This document shows positions 33,928 to 43,255 of a DNA stretch of 64,000 nt, piece by piece. The translations under genes were made by a program, and so were the position numbers. Source of the DNA: Streptomyces pyxinae (GTDB lineage: Bacteria > Actinomycetota > Actinomycetes > Streptomycetales > Streptomycetaceae); the NCBI RefSeq assembly GCF_024756275.1, contig NZ_JANUGQ010000006.1:1-64000 (forward strand), in the 5' to 3' direction. The stretch's first letter is position 1. Every line of letters begins with the position of its first letter. A model generated the notes under the pieces. That model worked only from the letters and a program-made list of their open reading frames with translations. It searched no databases and had not been told where the DNA came from.

Positions 33928-34704
33928 ATGCCGACAGAGAAAGCCGCGCCGCTCCCGCTCTCGCTGCGCGAGCGGCGCCGGGCCGTCGCGACCCGGGAGA
34001 TCCTGGACGCCGCCGAGAAGCTGGTCACCGAGCGGGGTCTCGGGGACCTGTCCCTGCGCGCGGTCGCCCGGAGCCTCGGCATGACGGTGCAGGCGCTCTA
34101 CCACTACTTCCCGAGCCGGGACGCCCTGGTCACGGCGCTCGTCACCGAGGCGTACGACGAACTGGCCGATGCCGTACGGGCGGCCACCGAACCCGGGGCG
34201 GACGACCCGGCCGTACCGCGTCTGGTGGCGGCGGCCGAGGGTTACCGGCGATGGGCCGTCGACCATCCCGAGCGGTTCCAGCTCATCTACGGGACACCGC
34301 TGCGCCACTACTCGGCACCGGCCGGCGGCCCGACCACCCGGGCGATGCGCCGGGTGGCCGCGGTCATCAAGCGCGCGCTGTTCGACGGCTTCACCCCGGC
34401 CCAACTGGCTGCCGCGGACATGCCCGTTCTGTCGTCCCCGCTCCGGGCACACCTGGAGCAGCTCTCACCGGACAGCCTGGGGGACCTGCCCGCACCGGCG
34501 GCTGCCCTGCTGCTGAGTGCCTGGGGGCAGTTGCACGGACTGGTCGTCCTGGAGGTGTTCGGGCACACCTCCTTCATCGGTGACCACCAGGCCGAGGTCT
34601 TCCGGACGGCGATGCGCAACCTGGTGCAGGATGTCCACCGCCGGATTCCCGACGTGGGTGCGGGGGTTGGTGTCGCTGCCGGTGGCGGGGGCGGTGAGGT
34701 CTGA
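33928..34704 (+). CDS. TetR-family regulator with WHG-type C-terminal domain
   Basis: 258 aa from the ATG at 33928 (MPTEKAAPLPLS). The HTH is SLRAVARSLGMTVQALYHYFPSRDALV. The C-terminal domain fits the TetR_C_33 (WHG) group: YRRWAVDHPERFQLIYGTPL and LLSAWGQLHGLVVLEVFGH. The last 20 residues are Gly/Val-rich and disordered. It is divergent from the carotenoid oxygenase, whose transporter partner is lost, and presumably still controls that promoter. Confidence 0.85.
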   Translation: MPTEKAAPLPLSLRERRRAVATREILDAAEKLVTERGLGDLSLRAVARSLGMTVQALYHYFPSRDALVTALVTEAYDELADAVRAATEPGADDPAVPRLVAAAEGYRRWAVDHPERFQLIYGTPLRHYSAPAGGPTTRAMRRVAAVIKRALFDGFTPAQLAAADMPVLSSPLRAHLEQLSPDSLGDLPAPAAALLLSAWGQLHGLVVLEVFGHTSFIGDHQAEVFRTAMRNLVQDVHRRIPDVGAGVGVAAGGGGGEV

Positions 34705-34896
34705 TCTCCGGGTCCGTGACCTGCGGTTGCGTCGTTCGTCCGGTGGGCCGGAAAGATCATTGCTTGGGCATGCACATGCGGGTTAGGGTGCTGGCGACCA
34801 GTTTGACCGGGCGGTTGGCCGGAGGGGACCGACGGGGCAGCGATGCCCTGGACGGACCGGGGCGCCCAGCGTGTTTCTTTGCTCAACGGGGGATTT

Positions 34897-34980
34897 GTGA
34901 AGCGTGAGTCCACGCGCGCCGTGCGTGTGCCGGTGCGCCGTATGCCGACGAGTGCCTTGCCGACCTTCGGGATTCTCTGA
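34897..34980 (+). CDS. Possible 27-aa basic leader peptide
   Basis: A GTG at 34897, preceded by GGGGG at four bases, opens 27 codons rich in Arg and Val that end PTSALPTFGIL. An inverted repeat TGCCGACG / CGTCGGCA spans the end of the frame (34943-34992). It is the only coding candidate in the 506-base gap before the ALF-repeat gene. It may be a leader, or chance. Confidence 0.3.
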   Translation: MKRESTRAVRVPVRRMPTSALPTFGIL

Positions 34981-35210
34981 CGCGCGTCGGCACTTCGCCG
35001 TCCGGGCCGAGCCAGGATTCTTCCCGGTTCATGGAAACCAACAGGCGTGTGTCGCTGGGCCGTTCCGGCTTCAAGGGGCCCGCAGCCCGGTGGCGCACCC
35101 GGCCGTGGTCAGGTCCGCGCGGTTGCCCGCGCCCGCATCCCGCTCCACCCCACTCCATCCCACTCACATCGAGCCGCCGTCACGCGGCGGCGGAGGAGTC
35201 TCGTACCACC

Positions 35211-36362
35211 ATGAACAGCGCATACATCGCCTCCGCGCGCATGCGGCGGATCGCCGTACGCGGACTGGTGTCCGCCACCGTCCTGGCGGCCGTCACCGGC
35301 ACCCTCACGCCGGGGGCGGCCCTGGCCGACAGTGGCGTCCGGAACGGCACGGCGGGCGTGCCGGTACGGTCGGCGGCGGCAGAACCGGCCGACCAGGCGC
35401 AGCAGGTGGCCGACGCGGCGGCGGCCGGAGCACGGGAGCGCGTGCACCGGATGGCACTGTCGTACCTGCCCGGACATGTCCGCACGGCGGCGTCGAACGC
35501 GCTGCGCCGGACGACGGGGGACGCGGCGATCGCGGACTTCTTCGGACCGCAGGGCGGCTACGAGGTGGCCCAGACCCTCATGCGGGACCCCCGGACCGTC
35601 GGCCGGGACTTCTCCACGCGGGTGCTCGGCGTCCACCAGGCGGCGTTCTCCCCGGAGGTGCGGGCGGCCGCGGACCGGGCGGCGCGGGGCACCGAGACCG
35701 ACCGGGCCGCCTTCATGAAGACCGGCTATGCCGAGGCTCAGCGGCGGGACCGGCTGGCGCGGGAGGCCGACCCCAAGCGCCGGGTGGTGGTCACCGAGCA
35801 GCACCGGGCGTCCGTACGGGCGCTCTCGGAAGGCGACTTGGGCGAGCAGGTGCGAGCGGCGGCGGGCTCGGCGCTGCGCCCCGGCGCCACGGACGCGGAC
35901 ATCGCGGAGTTCTTCGGCTACGGCTGGGCCATGGGCGCGACCCTGGACATGGAGGCGTACCGGCAGCGCGGGGCCGACGCCGACGTGCGGCGCCACCACG
36001 CGCTGCCGGCACTGATCGCCCGGGCGGTGTCCGCCGAGAACGCGCTGCGGTCGGCGGAGGATCCGGCGAAGGCCCGTACGGAGACCGAGCAGGCCTGGCA
36101 GGTGGTGGCCGAGCACGCGGAGGGTGCGCGGGCCACCTGGCTGGCGGAGCAGCAGGTGGCCGAGGCGCGGGCGTCGAGCTGGCAGAAGACCGCCGAGTCG
36201 GCCAAGGGGAGCACGGACGGCCTCTGGAAGCTGATGGCCGCGCCGGCCGCGAATCTGCAGAAGAGCTGGACCACGGAGCGGACGGCGGCCGGTGTGGAGG
36301 CCGGCTTCTGGACGGACCTGGCCGACCGGGCCCGGGCCGGCGAGATCCGTGTCAGGGGATGA
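35211..36362 (+). CDS. Secreted protein with ALF-type repeats
   Basis: 383 aa from the ATG at 35211, with GGAGGAG upstream. A twin-Arg-less signal peptide (RGLVSATVLAAVTGTLTPGAALA) is cut near residue 41. The mature protein is almost all helix and repeats a pattern of about 75-120 residues: AAxxALRxxTGDAAIADFFG, then a second AAGSALRPGATDADIAEFFGYG, each followed by helices with Arg and Ala. These are ALF repeats (short repeats of unknown function in secreted actinobacterial proteins). The C-terminal part is rich in Trp and Ala (ATWLAEQQVAEARASSWQKTAE). The role is unknown; relatives are often carried N-terminal of toxin domains, but none is evident here. Confidence 0.7.
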   Translation: MNSAYIASARMRRIAVRGLVSATVLAAVTGTLTPGAALADSGVRNGTAGVPVRSAAAEPADQAQQVADAAAAGARERVHRMALSYLPGHVRTAASNALRRTTGDAAIADFFGPQGGYEVAQTLMRDPRTVGRDFSTRVLGVHQAAFSPEVRAAADRAARGTETDRAAFMKTGYAEAQRRDRLAREADPKRRVVVTEQHRASVRALSEGDLGEQVRAAAGSALRPGATDADIAEFFGYGWAMGATLDMEAYRQRGADADVRRHHALPALIARAVSAENALRSAEDPAKARTETEQAWQVVAEHAEGARATWLAEQQVAEARASSWQKTAESAKGSTDGLWKLMAAPAANLQKSWTTERTAAGVEAGFWTDLADRARAGEIRVRG

Positions 36363-36748
36363 GGGATTGAGGGGACGGGGGGACGGGGAGCGAGGGATGA
36401 GGGGATATTGAGGGGATGAGGCCGGGGGACGGACGGCTGCGGAGCTGAGACCTCGGGCCCGAGACCCCGGGCACGAGGCTGCGGGCCCGAGGCTGCGGGC
36501 CTGGGACCACGGGCCCGAGGTCGCGGAGCTGAGGCCGGGCCCGAGGCGGGGCCGGGGGCCGGGGGGGAAGCCGACGCCGGGCCGGGCGCCTGCCCGGCTC
36601 CTGGGCGGTGGGGCCGGGGCGGGGCCGGGGTCGTGGTCCCGGCGGGGTGGGTGCCGGGGCCACGACGCGGTTTCGTGGGCGGCTATACGGTTTCGCGGGC
36701 GGCTACACGGTTTCCTGGTCAGCGACGGGCCGGTCGCCCGCCGGCCGG
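36363..36748. repeat. Intergenic purine-rich low-complexity region
   Basis: The first 80 bases are variations on GGATGAGGGG. From about 36440 to 36560 the motifs GGGCCCGAG and GCTGCGGGC alternate, giving many short palindromes. Near 36665-36720 a CGGTTTCG/GGCGGCTA motif repeats three times. No gene is supported. It separates two converging genes and probably contains their terminators. Confidence 0.45.
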
Positions 36749-38623
36749 TCAGTTCGTCTGGGTGTTGGGCAGGTGTGGTCCGATGTAGCCCACGATCACC
36801 TTTCCGGTGGATCCGGCGGTGTCGTCGTAGAAGTGGACGCGGGGCGCGGTCCGGCCCTTGTTGTCGATTTTGATGTGGGCCTCCATGAACAGCTTCTCCG
36901 AGACGTCGACGTGCGGTGGGACGGCGAACTCGCGCTGGCGCCGGTACTTCTTGTCGTTCCGGACGGTGTCCGACTCCACCATGGCCACCCGGGTCAGCGG
37001 ATAGGTGCGCCTCCCCTGCGGTCCGGCCGCGCAGAAGTCCCGAAACGTTCCGTCGAAGCCGTCCTCGGTCGCCCGGAGGGCGCTGTAGGAGTCGAGCGCC
37101 AGCAGCGCGTCCCACACCTTCGACGCCCAGGTGGAACCCTTGATGTCGTCGTCCAGGTCCTCCGCCTTGCTGGTGTCGTACGTCAGGACGAGATGCGGCA
37201 TCCGGCCCCGGGCACGGTCGTTGAGCCCGGAGAAGGACACCGGTGCCGCCTCCTCGGCGGGTGGTGTGTAGGCGTCCTCGGCTCTGCCCGCCGCCACCAG
37301 GCGCTGCTGGAGCACGGCGACCTGCTGGCGCAGCCGGGACAGCTCCGCCTGCGTGGTGTCATGGTCCGCGATCTCGTCCTGGTACCGGTCGATCGCCTCC
37401 TGGAGCTGCTGGTCGAGCGCCCGCCTGCCGCGCTCCGCCAGGTCGCGGGCACCGGCGACCTCGCCCAGCTTCTCCAGCGCCTTGTCGATCGTCCGGTTGG
37501 CGGTGTCGAGTTGGGCGCGCAGGGTGTCGGTGTCCCCGTCGTCCCGTGGCTGTGACGTGTGAGTACGCGCCGCACGGAGGTCTTCCAGGACCTCCTCGAT
37601 CCCGGGGAAGGCGGCCCCGTCCAGCAGGGCCGGCTGCGGTGTCGTCACCGCGTAGAGCCGTGGATACCGGGAGATCCGGACGTCCGCGTCGCGGAAATCC
37701 GGGTCGCGGAGCCGCCGGTGGGTCAGCAGGCGGTGCCGGCGCCCGTCCTCGGCGGACGCGAGGTCGACGTCCGGGAGGTAGGTGCGTATCTGGCCGGGGA
37801 AGACGTCGTGCCGGTCGCCGGTCGCCTCCCGGAAGAGCGGGACGGCGTCCCGGTCCAGCCGGTACACCGAGGAGATTCCGGTCAGGCGCCTGATCAACTT
37901 GGTCAGCAGCCGCTCCCACTGCGGGTCGTCGTGCGGCGGCTCCGCCGCGACCACCAGCGGCAGTCCCCGCTCCGGGGCGGTGAGCGCGGCATGGAGCCGG
38001 CCGACGGACCCGGTGTCGATCCGGTGCGGTGCCGCGGAGAGACGGGTCGTCCCGTCCATGACGGTGAAGTGCTCCAGCAGTTCGCGCACCAGTCCGGGCG
38101 GGAACGGCGTGGTCTGCCGTCTGCCCGGGCTGGGGTAGTGCTCCAGGTCGACGCCGATGTACGCCTCCCCCGCCGCACGGTCGGTGCCGGTGTACGCCTT
38201 CCCCGCCGCACGCTCGGTACCGGCGTACGCCTCACCCGCCGCACGGTCGACGGCGGACGTGAGCGTCGTCTGCCAGGTCCCTTCCTGCCGGTCCTCCTTG
38301 TCCTCCCGCAGCCGCAGGCGCAGGGCGGCCTGCTGGCCGTCGCCGTCGTAGGAGTCGGTCATGGTGAGGGTGGCGGTGTCGGTCAACCGGTGGATGCCCG
38401 AACAGAGCTGCGCGGTGAGCGACTTGCTCTCCAGCCAGGAGGTGAAGCACGTCCGCGCCCGGGCGAACATCTGCTCCTGGTCGGCCCCGAGGACCGGCAG
38501 CACGGCCCGGTAGACCAGTGGGTTCTCGGCGCGGGACTCCTCCGGGGTGTAATCGGCCCGCTCCCGTGCGGGAGTCGGGGCCGCGGGTCTGCGGCTGGGC
38601 ATCGCCAGGGGCGTGGGTGTCAA
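36749..38623 (-). CDS. Large orphan protein with coiled coil and conserved C-terminal domain
   Basis: 624 aa from the TTG at 38623, which has AGGAGG six bases upstream; an ATG at 38602 lacks a ribosome-binding site. I do not recognise the family. Residues 1-120 look globular (NPLVYRAVLPVLGADQEQMF). Residues about 125-160 hold three 11-aa repeats of DRAAGEAYxGT. A middle domain (about 165-360) has HRIDTGSVGRLHAALT, and a clear coiled coil (about 375-450) has heptads such as RALDQQLQEAIDRYQDEIAD. The last 150 residues are likely a separate domain with PHLVLTYDTS, a YPLTRVAMVES strand, LFMEAHIKID, HFYDDTAGSTGKVIVGYIG and the end LPNTQTN. No signal peptide. A stand-alone defence or signalling role is possible but not shown. 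Confidence 0.65.
   Translation of the reverse strand: MTPTPLAMPSRRPAAPTPARERADYTPEESRAENPLVYRAVLPVLGADQEQMFARARTCFTSWLESKSLTAQLCSGIHRLTDTATLTMTDSYDGDGQQAALRLRLREDKEDRQEGTWQTTLTSAVDRAAGEAYAGTERAAGKAYTGTDRAAGEAYIGVDLEHYPSPGRRQTTPFPPGLVRELLEHFTVMDGTTRLSAAPHRIDTGSVGRLHAALTAPERGLPLVVAAEPPHDDPQWERLLTKLIRRLTGISSVYRLDRDAVPLFREATGDRHDVFPGQIRTYLPDVDLASAEDGRRHRLLTHRRLRDPDFRDADVRISRYPRLYAVTTPQPALLDGAAFPGIEEVLEDLRAARTHTSQPRDDGDTDTLRAQLDTANRTIDKALEKLGEVAGARDLAERGRRALDQQLQEAIDRYQDEIADHDTTQAELSRLRQQVAVLQQRLVAAGRAEDAYTPPAEEAAPVSFSGLNDRARGRMPHLVLTYDTSKAEDLDDDIKGSTWASKVWDALLALDSYSALRATEDGFDGTFRDFCAAGPQGRRTYPLTRVAMVESDTVRNDKKYRRQREFAVPPHVDVSEKLFMEAHIKIDNKGRTAPRVHFYDDTAGSTGKVIVGYIGPHLPNTQTN
38159..38252. repeat. 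33-bp in-gene tandem repeat, three copies
   Basis: Three 33-base units start at 38159, 38192 and 38225 (beginning GTACGCCT on the plus strand). In the minus-strand gene they encode the 11-aa repeats. The length keeps the frame, so copy number could change without breaking the protein. Confidence 0.65.
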
Positions 38624-38874
38624 CGCTGACCTCCTGCTCGCTCGATCCGGAACCGGCTTCCGGGGCGGGGTCACGGGCCGCTGGAGGGGTGGCGGCAGCG
38701 GCCGGGCCCCGAGAGTACCCAGCCGGACCGCCGGTGCCACCGGTGACGGCCGCCCGGGGTCAACTGCCGTCGGGAGGGGGGTCGATGAGGGGTGGGGCGG
38801 GTGGAGTGGGCCCGGCGTGACGGAGATTTTGCCTGTGGCTTGTTTTCTGAGGTCCAGGGTGCCCTGAGGCCATG

Positions 38875-38889
38875 TTCTCCGAGGGAGAA
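38875..38889. promoter_or_regulatory. Palindrome upstream of asnB
   Basis: TTCTCC-GAG-GGAGAA is a perfect 15-base palindrome in the 627-base gap between the orphan protein start and asnB. No other gene is convincing in this gap. It might be an operator for either divergent gene. Confidence 0.35.
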
Positions 38890-39161
38890 GTACGACTTCA
38901 CCCTGCGTAGGCTCGGGCGAGGCCGGGGAACCTGAGTCCGGGCGCCTCCCGTCATCTTCTGGTCATCTCCGGCCGGAATCGATCGGTGCCGTGTGACACC
39001 GCCATGACGGACCGGTTGACCGCGCCGCTCACCGAGGAGCACCCTCGAGGAGAGATAGATGCTATGTACATCTGAATCTTCCGAGGGCGGGCACCCCCAT
39101 GGCGCACCCCACCACGCACCGACCGCGAACCCTTCGCGCACTCACCGTGCGTGCACCGCGG

Positions 39162-39194
39162 TTCGCGGACTTTTCGCGGACTTTTCGCGGACCC
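39162..39194. repeat. 11-bp direct repeats upstream of asnB
   Basis: TTCGCGGACTT repeats at 39162 and 39173, with a third copy at 39184 differing in the last bases. The 11-base spacing is close to one DNA turn. It lies 57-89 bases before the asnB start, in or near its leader. Confidence 0.45.
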
Positions 39195-39250
39195 CGTGGA
39201 CGCGCCCGCCGGCGGCGGATTCCGGTGCACCGGGAAACAGGAGGTAGGAC

Positions 39251-41092
39251 ATGTGTGGCATCACCGGCTGGGTCTCCTTCGACCGTGACCTGCGCGCCTC
39301 GGCCGAGGCGCTGGACGCGATGACGGAGACCATGGCCTGCCGTGGTCCGGACGACCGGGGCACCTGGGCCGAGGGACCGGCCGCGCTCGGCCACCGGCGG
39401 CTGGCGATCATCGACCTGCCGGGCGGCCGCCAGCCGATGACCGCCGAGACGCCCGAGGGCACGGTGGCGCTGGTCTACTCGGGAGAGACGTACAACTTCA
39501 CCGAGCTGCGCCGCGAACTGGCGGGCCGGGGGCATGAGTTCCGTACCGACTCCGACACCGAGGTGGTGCTCCGGGGCTACCTGGAGTGGGGCGCGGAGCT
39601 GGCCGGGCGGCTCAACGGGATGTACGCCTTCGCCGTCTGGGACGGCCGGGTCCAGAAGCTGGTGATGATCCGGGACCGGATGGGCATCAAGCCGTTCTAC
39701 TACTACGAGACGCCCGACGGCGTGCTCTTCGGCTCCGAGCCCAAGGCGATCCTGGCCAACCCGCTCGCCCGCTCCCGGGTGACCCTGGACGGGCTGCGGG
39801 AGCTGTTCACCCTGGTCAAGACACCCGGTCACGCCTTCTGGGACGGCATGCGCGAGGTGGAGCCCGGCACGGTCGTGACCGTCGACCGCTCGGGCCTGCG
39901 CCGGCACACCTACTGGTCGCTGGAGACCCGCGCCCACACCGACGACCGCGCCACCACCATCGGCCGGGTCCGGGAGTTGCTGGACGACATCGTGGGCCGC
40001 CAGCTCGTCTCCGACGTGCCGCGCTGCACCCTGCTCTCCGGCGGCCTGGACTCCTCCGCCATGACCGCGCTCGCCGCCCGCCAACTCGCCGAGCGGGGCG
40101 AGACGGTACGCAGCTTCGCCGTCGACTTCGTGGGCCAGACCGAGAACTTCGTCGCCGACGAGCTGCGCGGCACCCCCGACACCCCGTACGTCCACGACGT
40201 CGCCAAGCTGGCCGGCACCGACCACCGCGACATCGTGCTGGACTCGGACGCGCTGGCCGACCCGGAGGTCCGCGCCCGGGTGATCCGGGCCCGGGACATC
40301 CCGGCCGGCTTCGGGGACATGGACGCCTCGCTCTACCTGCTCTTCAAGGCCATCAGGGAACACTCGACGGTCGCGCTCTCCGGGGAGTCCGCCGACGAGG
40401 TGTTCGGCGGCTACCTCCAGTTCTTCGACGAGGAGGCGCGCACGGCCGACACCTTCCCCTGGCTGGTCAGGTTCGCCCAGCACTTCGGCGACGACTCGGG
40501 CGTGCTGCGCGCCGACCTCACGGACCGGCTGGACCTGGACGGGTACGTCCGCGACAGCTACGCCGCCGCCGTGCGCGGGATCCGGCGGCTGGACGGCGAG
40601 AGCGACTTCGAGTTCCGGATGCGGCGGATCTGCCACCTCCATCTGACCCGGTTCGTCCGGGTGTTGCTCGACCGCAAGGACCGGGCCAGCATGGCGACCG
40701 GGCTGGAGGTCCGGGTGCCGTTCTGCGACCACCGGCTGGTCGAGTACGTGTACAACACGCCCTGGGCGCTGAAGTCCTTCGACGGCCGGGAGAAGAGCCT
40801 GCTGCGCGAGGCGGCGGCCGATGTGCTGCCGAAGTCGGTGTACGACCGGGTCAAGAGCCCCTACCCGTCCACCCAGGACCCGAAGTACGCGGTGGCGCTC
40901 CAGGACCACGCCAAGGACCTGCTGTCCCGGCCCTCGCACCGGGTCTTCGACCTGCTCGACCGCGAGGCCGTCGGGCGCGTCGCCCGCCGCGACCTGCCGC
41001 AGATCACCCAGGCGTCCCGGCGCGGCCTGGAGCGCACCCTCGACCTGGCGCTGTGGCTGGACATGTACGAGCCGGAGATCGTCATGGAGTGA
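39251..41092 (+). CDS. asnB: Glutamine-hydrolysing asparagine synthetase
   Basis: 613 aa from the ATG at 39251, which follows AGGAGG. It makes asparagine from aspartate, ATP and glutamine-derived ammonia. The N-terminal Ntn glutaminase starts MCGITGWVSF with the nucleophile Cys2, and has RLAIIDLPGGRQPM and the YNFTELR segment. The C-terminal synthetase has the PP-loop LLSGGLDSS near residue 261, ALSGESADEVFGGYL, and DRASMATGLEVRVPFCDHRL. All expected catalytic residues are present and the length is that of the actinobacterial type. It is not in a peptide antibiotic cluster, so a housekeeping role is likely. Confidence 0.95.
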   Translation: MCGITGWVSFDRDLRASAEALDAMTETMACRGPDDRGTWAEGPAALGHRRLAIIDLPGGRQPMTAETPEGTVALVYSGETYNFTELRRELAGRGHEFRTDSDTEVVLRGYLEWGAELAGRLNGMYAFAVWDGRVQKLVMIRDRMGIKPFYYYETPDGVLFGSEPKAILANPLARSRVTLDGLRELFTLVKTPGHAFWDGMREVEPGTVVTVDRSGLRRHTYWSLETRAHTDDRATTIGRVRELLDDIVGRQLVSDVPRCTLLSGGLDSSAMTALAARQLAERGETVRSFAVDFVGQTENFVADELRGTPDTPYVHDVAKLAGTDHRDIVLDSDALADPEVRARVIRARDIPAGFGDMDASLYLLFKAIREHSTVALSGESADEVFGGYLQFFDEEARTADTFPWLVRFAQHFGDDSGVLRADLTDRLDLDGYVRDSYAAAVRGIRRLDGESDFEFRMRRICHLHLTRFVRVLLDRKDRASMATGLEVRVPFCDHRLVEYVYNTPWALKSFDGREKSLLREAAADVLPKSVYDRVKSPYPSTQDPKYAVALQDHAKDLLSRPSHRVFDLLDREAVGRVARRDLPQITQASRRGLERTLDLALWLDMYEPEIVME

Positions 41093-41200
41093 GCGGCCGG
41101 GCGGACGCGCGGGACCGGCGGGCGCCGCCGGAGTGGGGGCCGCCGGGCCCCGGGGCCGGCCCGGCTCCGGCCTTGTACGAGCCCCCCGGCCCGGTCCGGG

Positions 41201-41266
41201 CCCGTACGGCTCCCGCCCCGTACGGCCCCGGTCCCGTACGCGCTCGGTCCCGTACGGCCCCGGTCC
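41201..41266. repeat. CCCGTACG repeats in a converging-gene gap
   Basis: CCCGTACG occurs at 41201, 41218, 41233 and 41249, spaced 15-17 bases, between asnB and the converging membrane protein gene (gap 41093-41326). Each holds the palindrome CGTACG. The gap has no gene. Confidence 0.45.
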
Positions 41267-41326
41267 CCGCGCCCGCCCCGGCCCGGTTACGCTGGCGGCC
41301 CGCCGTCTCCCGGAGGCGGCCCGCCC

Positions 41327-43255
41327 TCAGCGGAGCTCCTCCGGGCAGGCCGTGCCGCGCGGGAAGAGCTTGTAGGGGGCGGCCAGCCGGTAGGTCCCGG
41401 CCCGGGGGGCGACCAGCTCCGTCCACTCGTCGCCCTCGGCGTCCTCCTCCGCCTTCAGCAGGCAGCCGTGCGGATTGGTGAAGGTCTTCGGGCCGCCGCT
41501 CCGCGCCTTGGACGCCTCGGTCTCCTGCGGCGGCTCCACCTTGCGGCCCTCCGCGTCCAGCAGGGCCAGCCACGGCGAGTACGGCACCCGGATGAGCACC
41601 CGGCCCGCCGAGCGCAGCCGGATGGTGACCTCCTCGGCGGCGGCCCGGTCCACCGTCGCCGGGGGGTCGGCCAGCGGGGTCGGCGCCTCCACCGCGAGCA
41701 GCCGCCAGTTGGCGTCGGACCAGACCGGCTTCAGGTACGACAGCCCGGCCCCGACCAGCGCCGCCTCCTCGTGGGCACCCGTGTCCGGTTCGCCCTTGGG
41801 CAGCACCACGTAGTGGACGGCCCAGCGGTGGAGCCAGTCGCGGTAGGTGGCGGCGTTCAGGGTGTCGTCGTAGAAGAGCGGGTTGCGCTCCATGTCGGCC
41901 TGGCGGTTCCAGCCGCGCGCCAGGTTGATGTAGGGCGCCAGGGCCGACGCCTCCCGGTGGCTGCGCGCCGGGACCACCTCGACCCGCGCCCGCTCCGCGC
42001 CGCGCCGCTGCAACTGGTCGATCAGCGGGGCGGCCTCCCGCGCCCAGGAGGCGTCCGGGGCGGTGCGCACGATGTCGTCCACGCTCTTGAAGCCGATCCA
42101 GCCGTTGAGCGCGACGAACGCCAGCACCACCGCGTACCGGCGACGGCTGCGCGGCGCCGCGTACGGGAGGGCGGCCAGCAGCACCACCCCGGCGAAGAGC
42201 ATCGGCAGCCGGGTGACATTGGAGCCGATCTGCGAGTCGACCGCCCAGGTCAGCAGCGTGCCCGCCGAGTAGACCGCGGCCCCGGCGCGCACCGTCCGCC
42301 ACTCGGACGGGACCAGCAGGAAGACCGCGACGCCGAAGCCGAACGGCAGCAGGGTGGAGGCGAAGGACATCGGCTGCGTACCGGAGAACGGGAACAGCCA
42401 GGCGGAGAGCGCCACCACCACGGCGGGGGCCAGCCCCAGCGCGTACGCCCCGGGGCGCCGCTTGTTGAGGAAGAGCGCCGCCGCCGCGACCCCCAGGAAG
42501 AGCCCGGCCACCGGGCTCGCCGCCGTCGCCAGGGCGGCCAGCGGCGCGGCGACCGCGGCCTTCGCCCCGCGCCGGAGCCGCCAGCGGTGCGGCCAGCAGA
42601 AGACCGCCGCCACCGCGCCCAGCGCGAACATCATGCCGAGGCCGAAGGTCACCCGGCCGGAGAGCGCGTTGCACAGGAACGCGAACACCCCGGCCAGCGC
42701 GCACGCCAGCGGATTGCGCACCGCCCGGACCCGCACCAGGATCAGCGCGGTGAGCCCGGCGGAGACCGTACCGGCGATCATCATCGTGGTGCGGACGCCC
42801 AGCAGGGACATCAGATAGGGCGAGACCACGCTGTACGAGACCGGGTGCATCCCGCCGTACCAGGCGAGGTTGTACGCGGAGTCCGGATGGCGCCCGACGA
42901 ACTCGGCCCAGGCGTCCTGGGCGGCCAGGTCGCCGCCGCTGTTGGCGATGAACAGCGCCCAGACGATGTGGATCAGCGCGGCCACCCCGGTCGCCACCGC
43001 GGCCGGCCGCCCGCCCAGCGCCCGCGCCCGCAGCAGCCGGGCCGGCCGGCGTGCGGCCCCTCCGGCGCCGGAGCGCGGCGCGGGCGGATCGACCGGGTCG
43101 GCCGGATCGACCGGGTCGGCCGGTCCGGACCCGGCGGCGGGCGCCCCGGACCCCACGCCAGGTACGGCGGGTACGGCGACAGGCACGGCGGGTACGGCGA
43201 TGGACGGGCCGGTCGCCGGGGGATCGGGCGCCCGGGTCGGCTCAGTGGTGGTCAC
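41327..43255 (-). CDS. Large integral membrane protein with extracytoplasmic C-terminal domain
   Basis: 642 aa. Residues 1-75 are a disordered Pro/Val/Asp-rich cytoplasmic tail with repeats of PAVP and DPVDPAD. About ten membrane segments follow from residue 85 to about 380 (VATGVAALIHIVWALFIANSG; ALAGVFAFLCNALSG; AALFLNKRRPGAYALGLAPAVV). The remaining 250 residues form a soluble domain probably outside the cell (SWAREAAPLIDQLQRRG; WNRQADMERNPLFYDDTLN; WLALLDAEGRKVEPP). This plan is that of GT-C-like or mycobacterial arabinosyl/mannosyl-type envelope proteins. Such proteins are often mislabelled as MFS transporters, and it has no MFS motif A. Function unknown. Confidence 0.7.
   Translation of the reverse strand: MTTTEPTRAPDPPATGPSIAVPAVPVAVPAVPGVGSGAPAAGSGPADPVDPADPVDPPAPRSGAGGAARRPARLLRARALGGRPAAVATGVAALIHIVWALFIANSGGDLAAQDAWAEFVGRHPDSAYNLAWYGGMHPVSYSVVSPYLMSLLGVRTTMMIAGTVSAGLTALILVRVRAVRNPLACALAGVFAFLCNALSGRVTFGLGMMFALGAVAAVFCWPHRWRLRRGAKAAVAAPLAALATAASPVAGLFLGVAAAALFLNKRRPGAYALGLAPAVVVALSAWLFPFSGTQPMSFASTLLPFGFGVAVFLLVPSEWRTVRAGAAVYSAGTLLTWAVDSQIGSNVTRLPMLFAGVVLLAALPYAAPRSRRRYAVVLAFVALNGWIGFKSVDDIVRTAPDASWAREAAPLIDQLQRRGAERARVEVVPARSHREASALAPYINLARGWNRQADMERNPLFYDDTLNAATYRDWLHRWAVHYVVLPKGEPDTGAHEEAALVGAGLSYLKPVWSDANWRLLAVEAPTPLADPPATVDRAAAEEVTIRLRSAGRVLIRVPYSPWLALLDAEGRKVEPPQETEASKARSGGPKTFTNPHGCLLKAEEDAEGDEWTELVAPRAGTYRLAAPYKLFPRGTACPEELR

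Noticed and set aside
39059..39247. A 62-codon ORF with a good AGGAGAG site just before asnB
   Set aside because: Its codons (CTA, TGT, ACA, TCT, GAA) are unlike Streptomyces usage, and the end is made of the TTCGCGGAC repeats. It might be a leader, but coding is not supported.
41327..43255. MFS transporter for the large membrane protein
   Set aside because: It lacks MFS motif A and the 12/14-helix symmetry, and has a 250-residue soluble C-terminal domain unlike MFS proteins.
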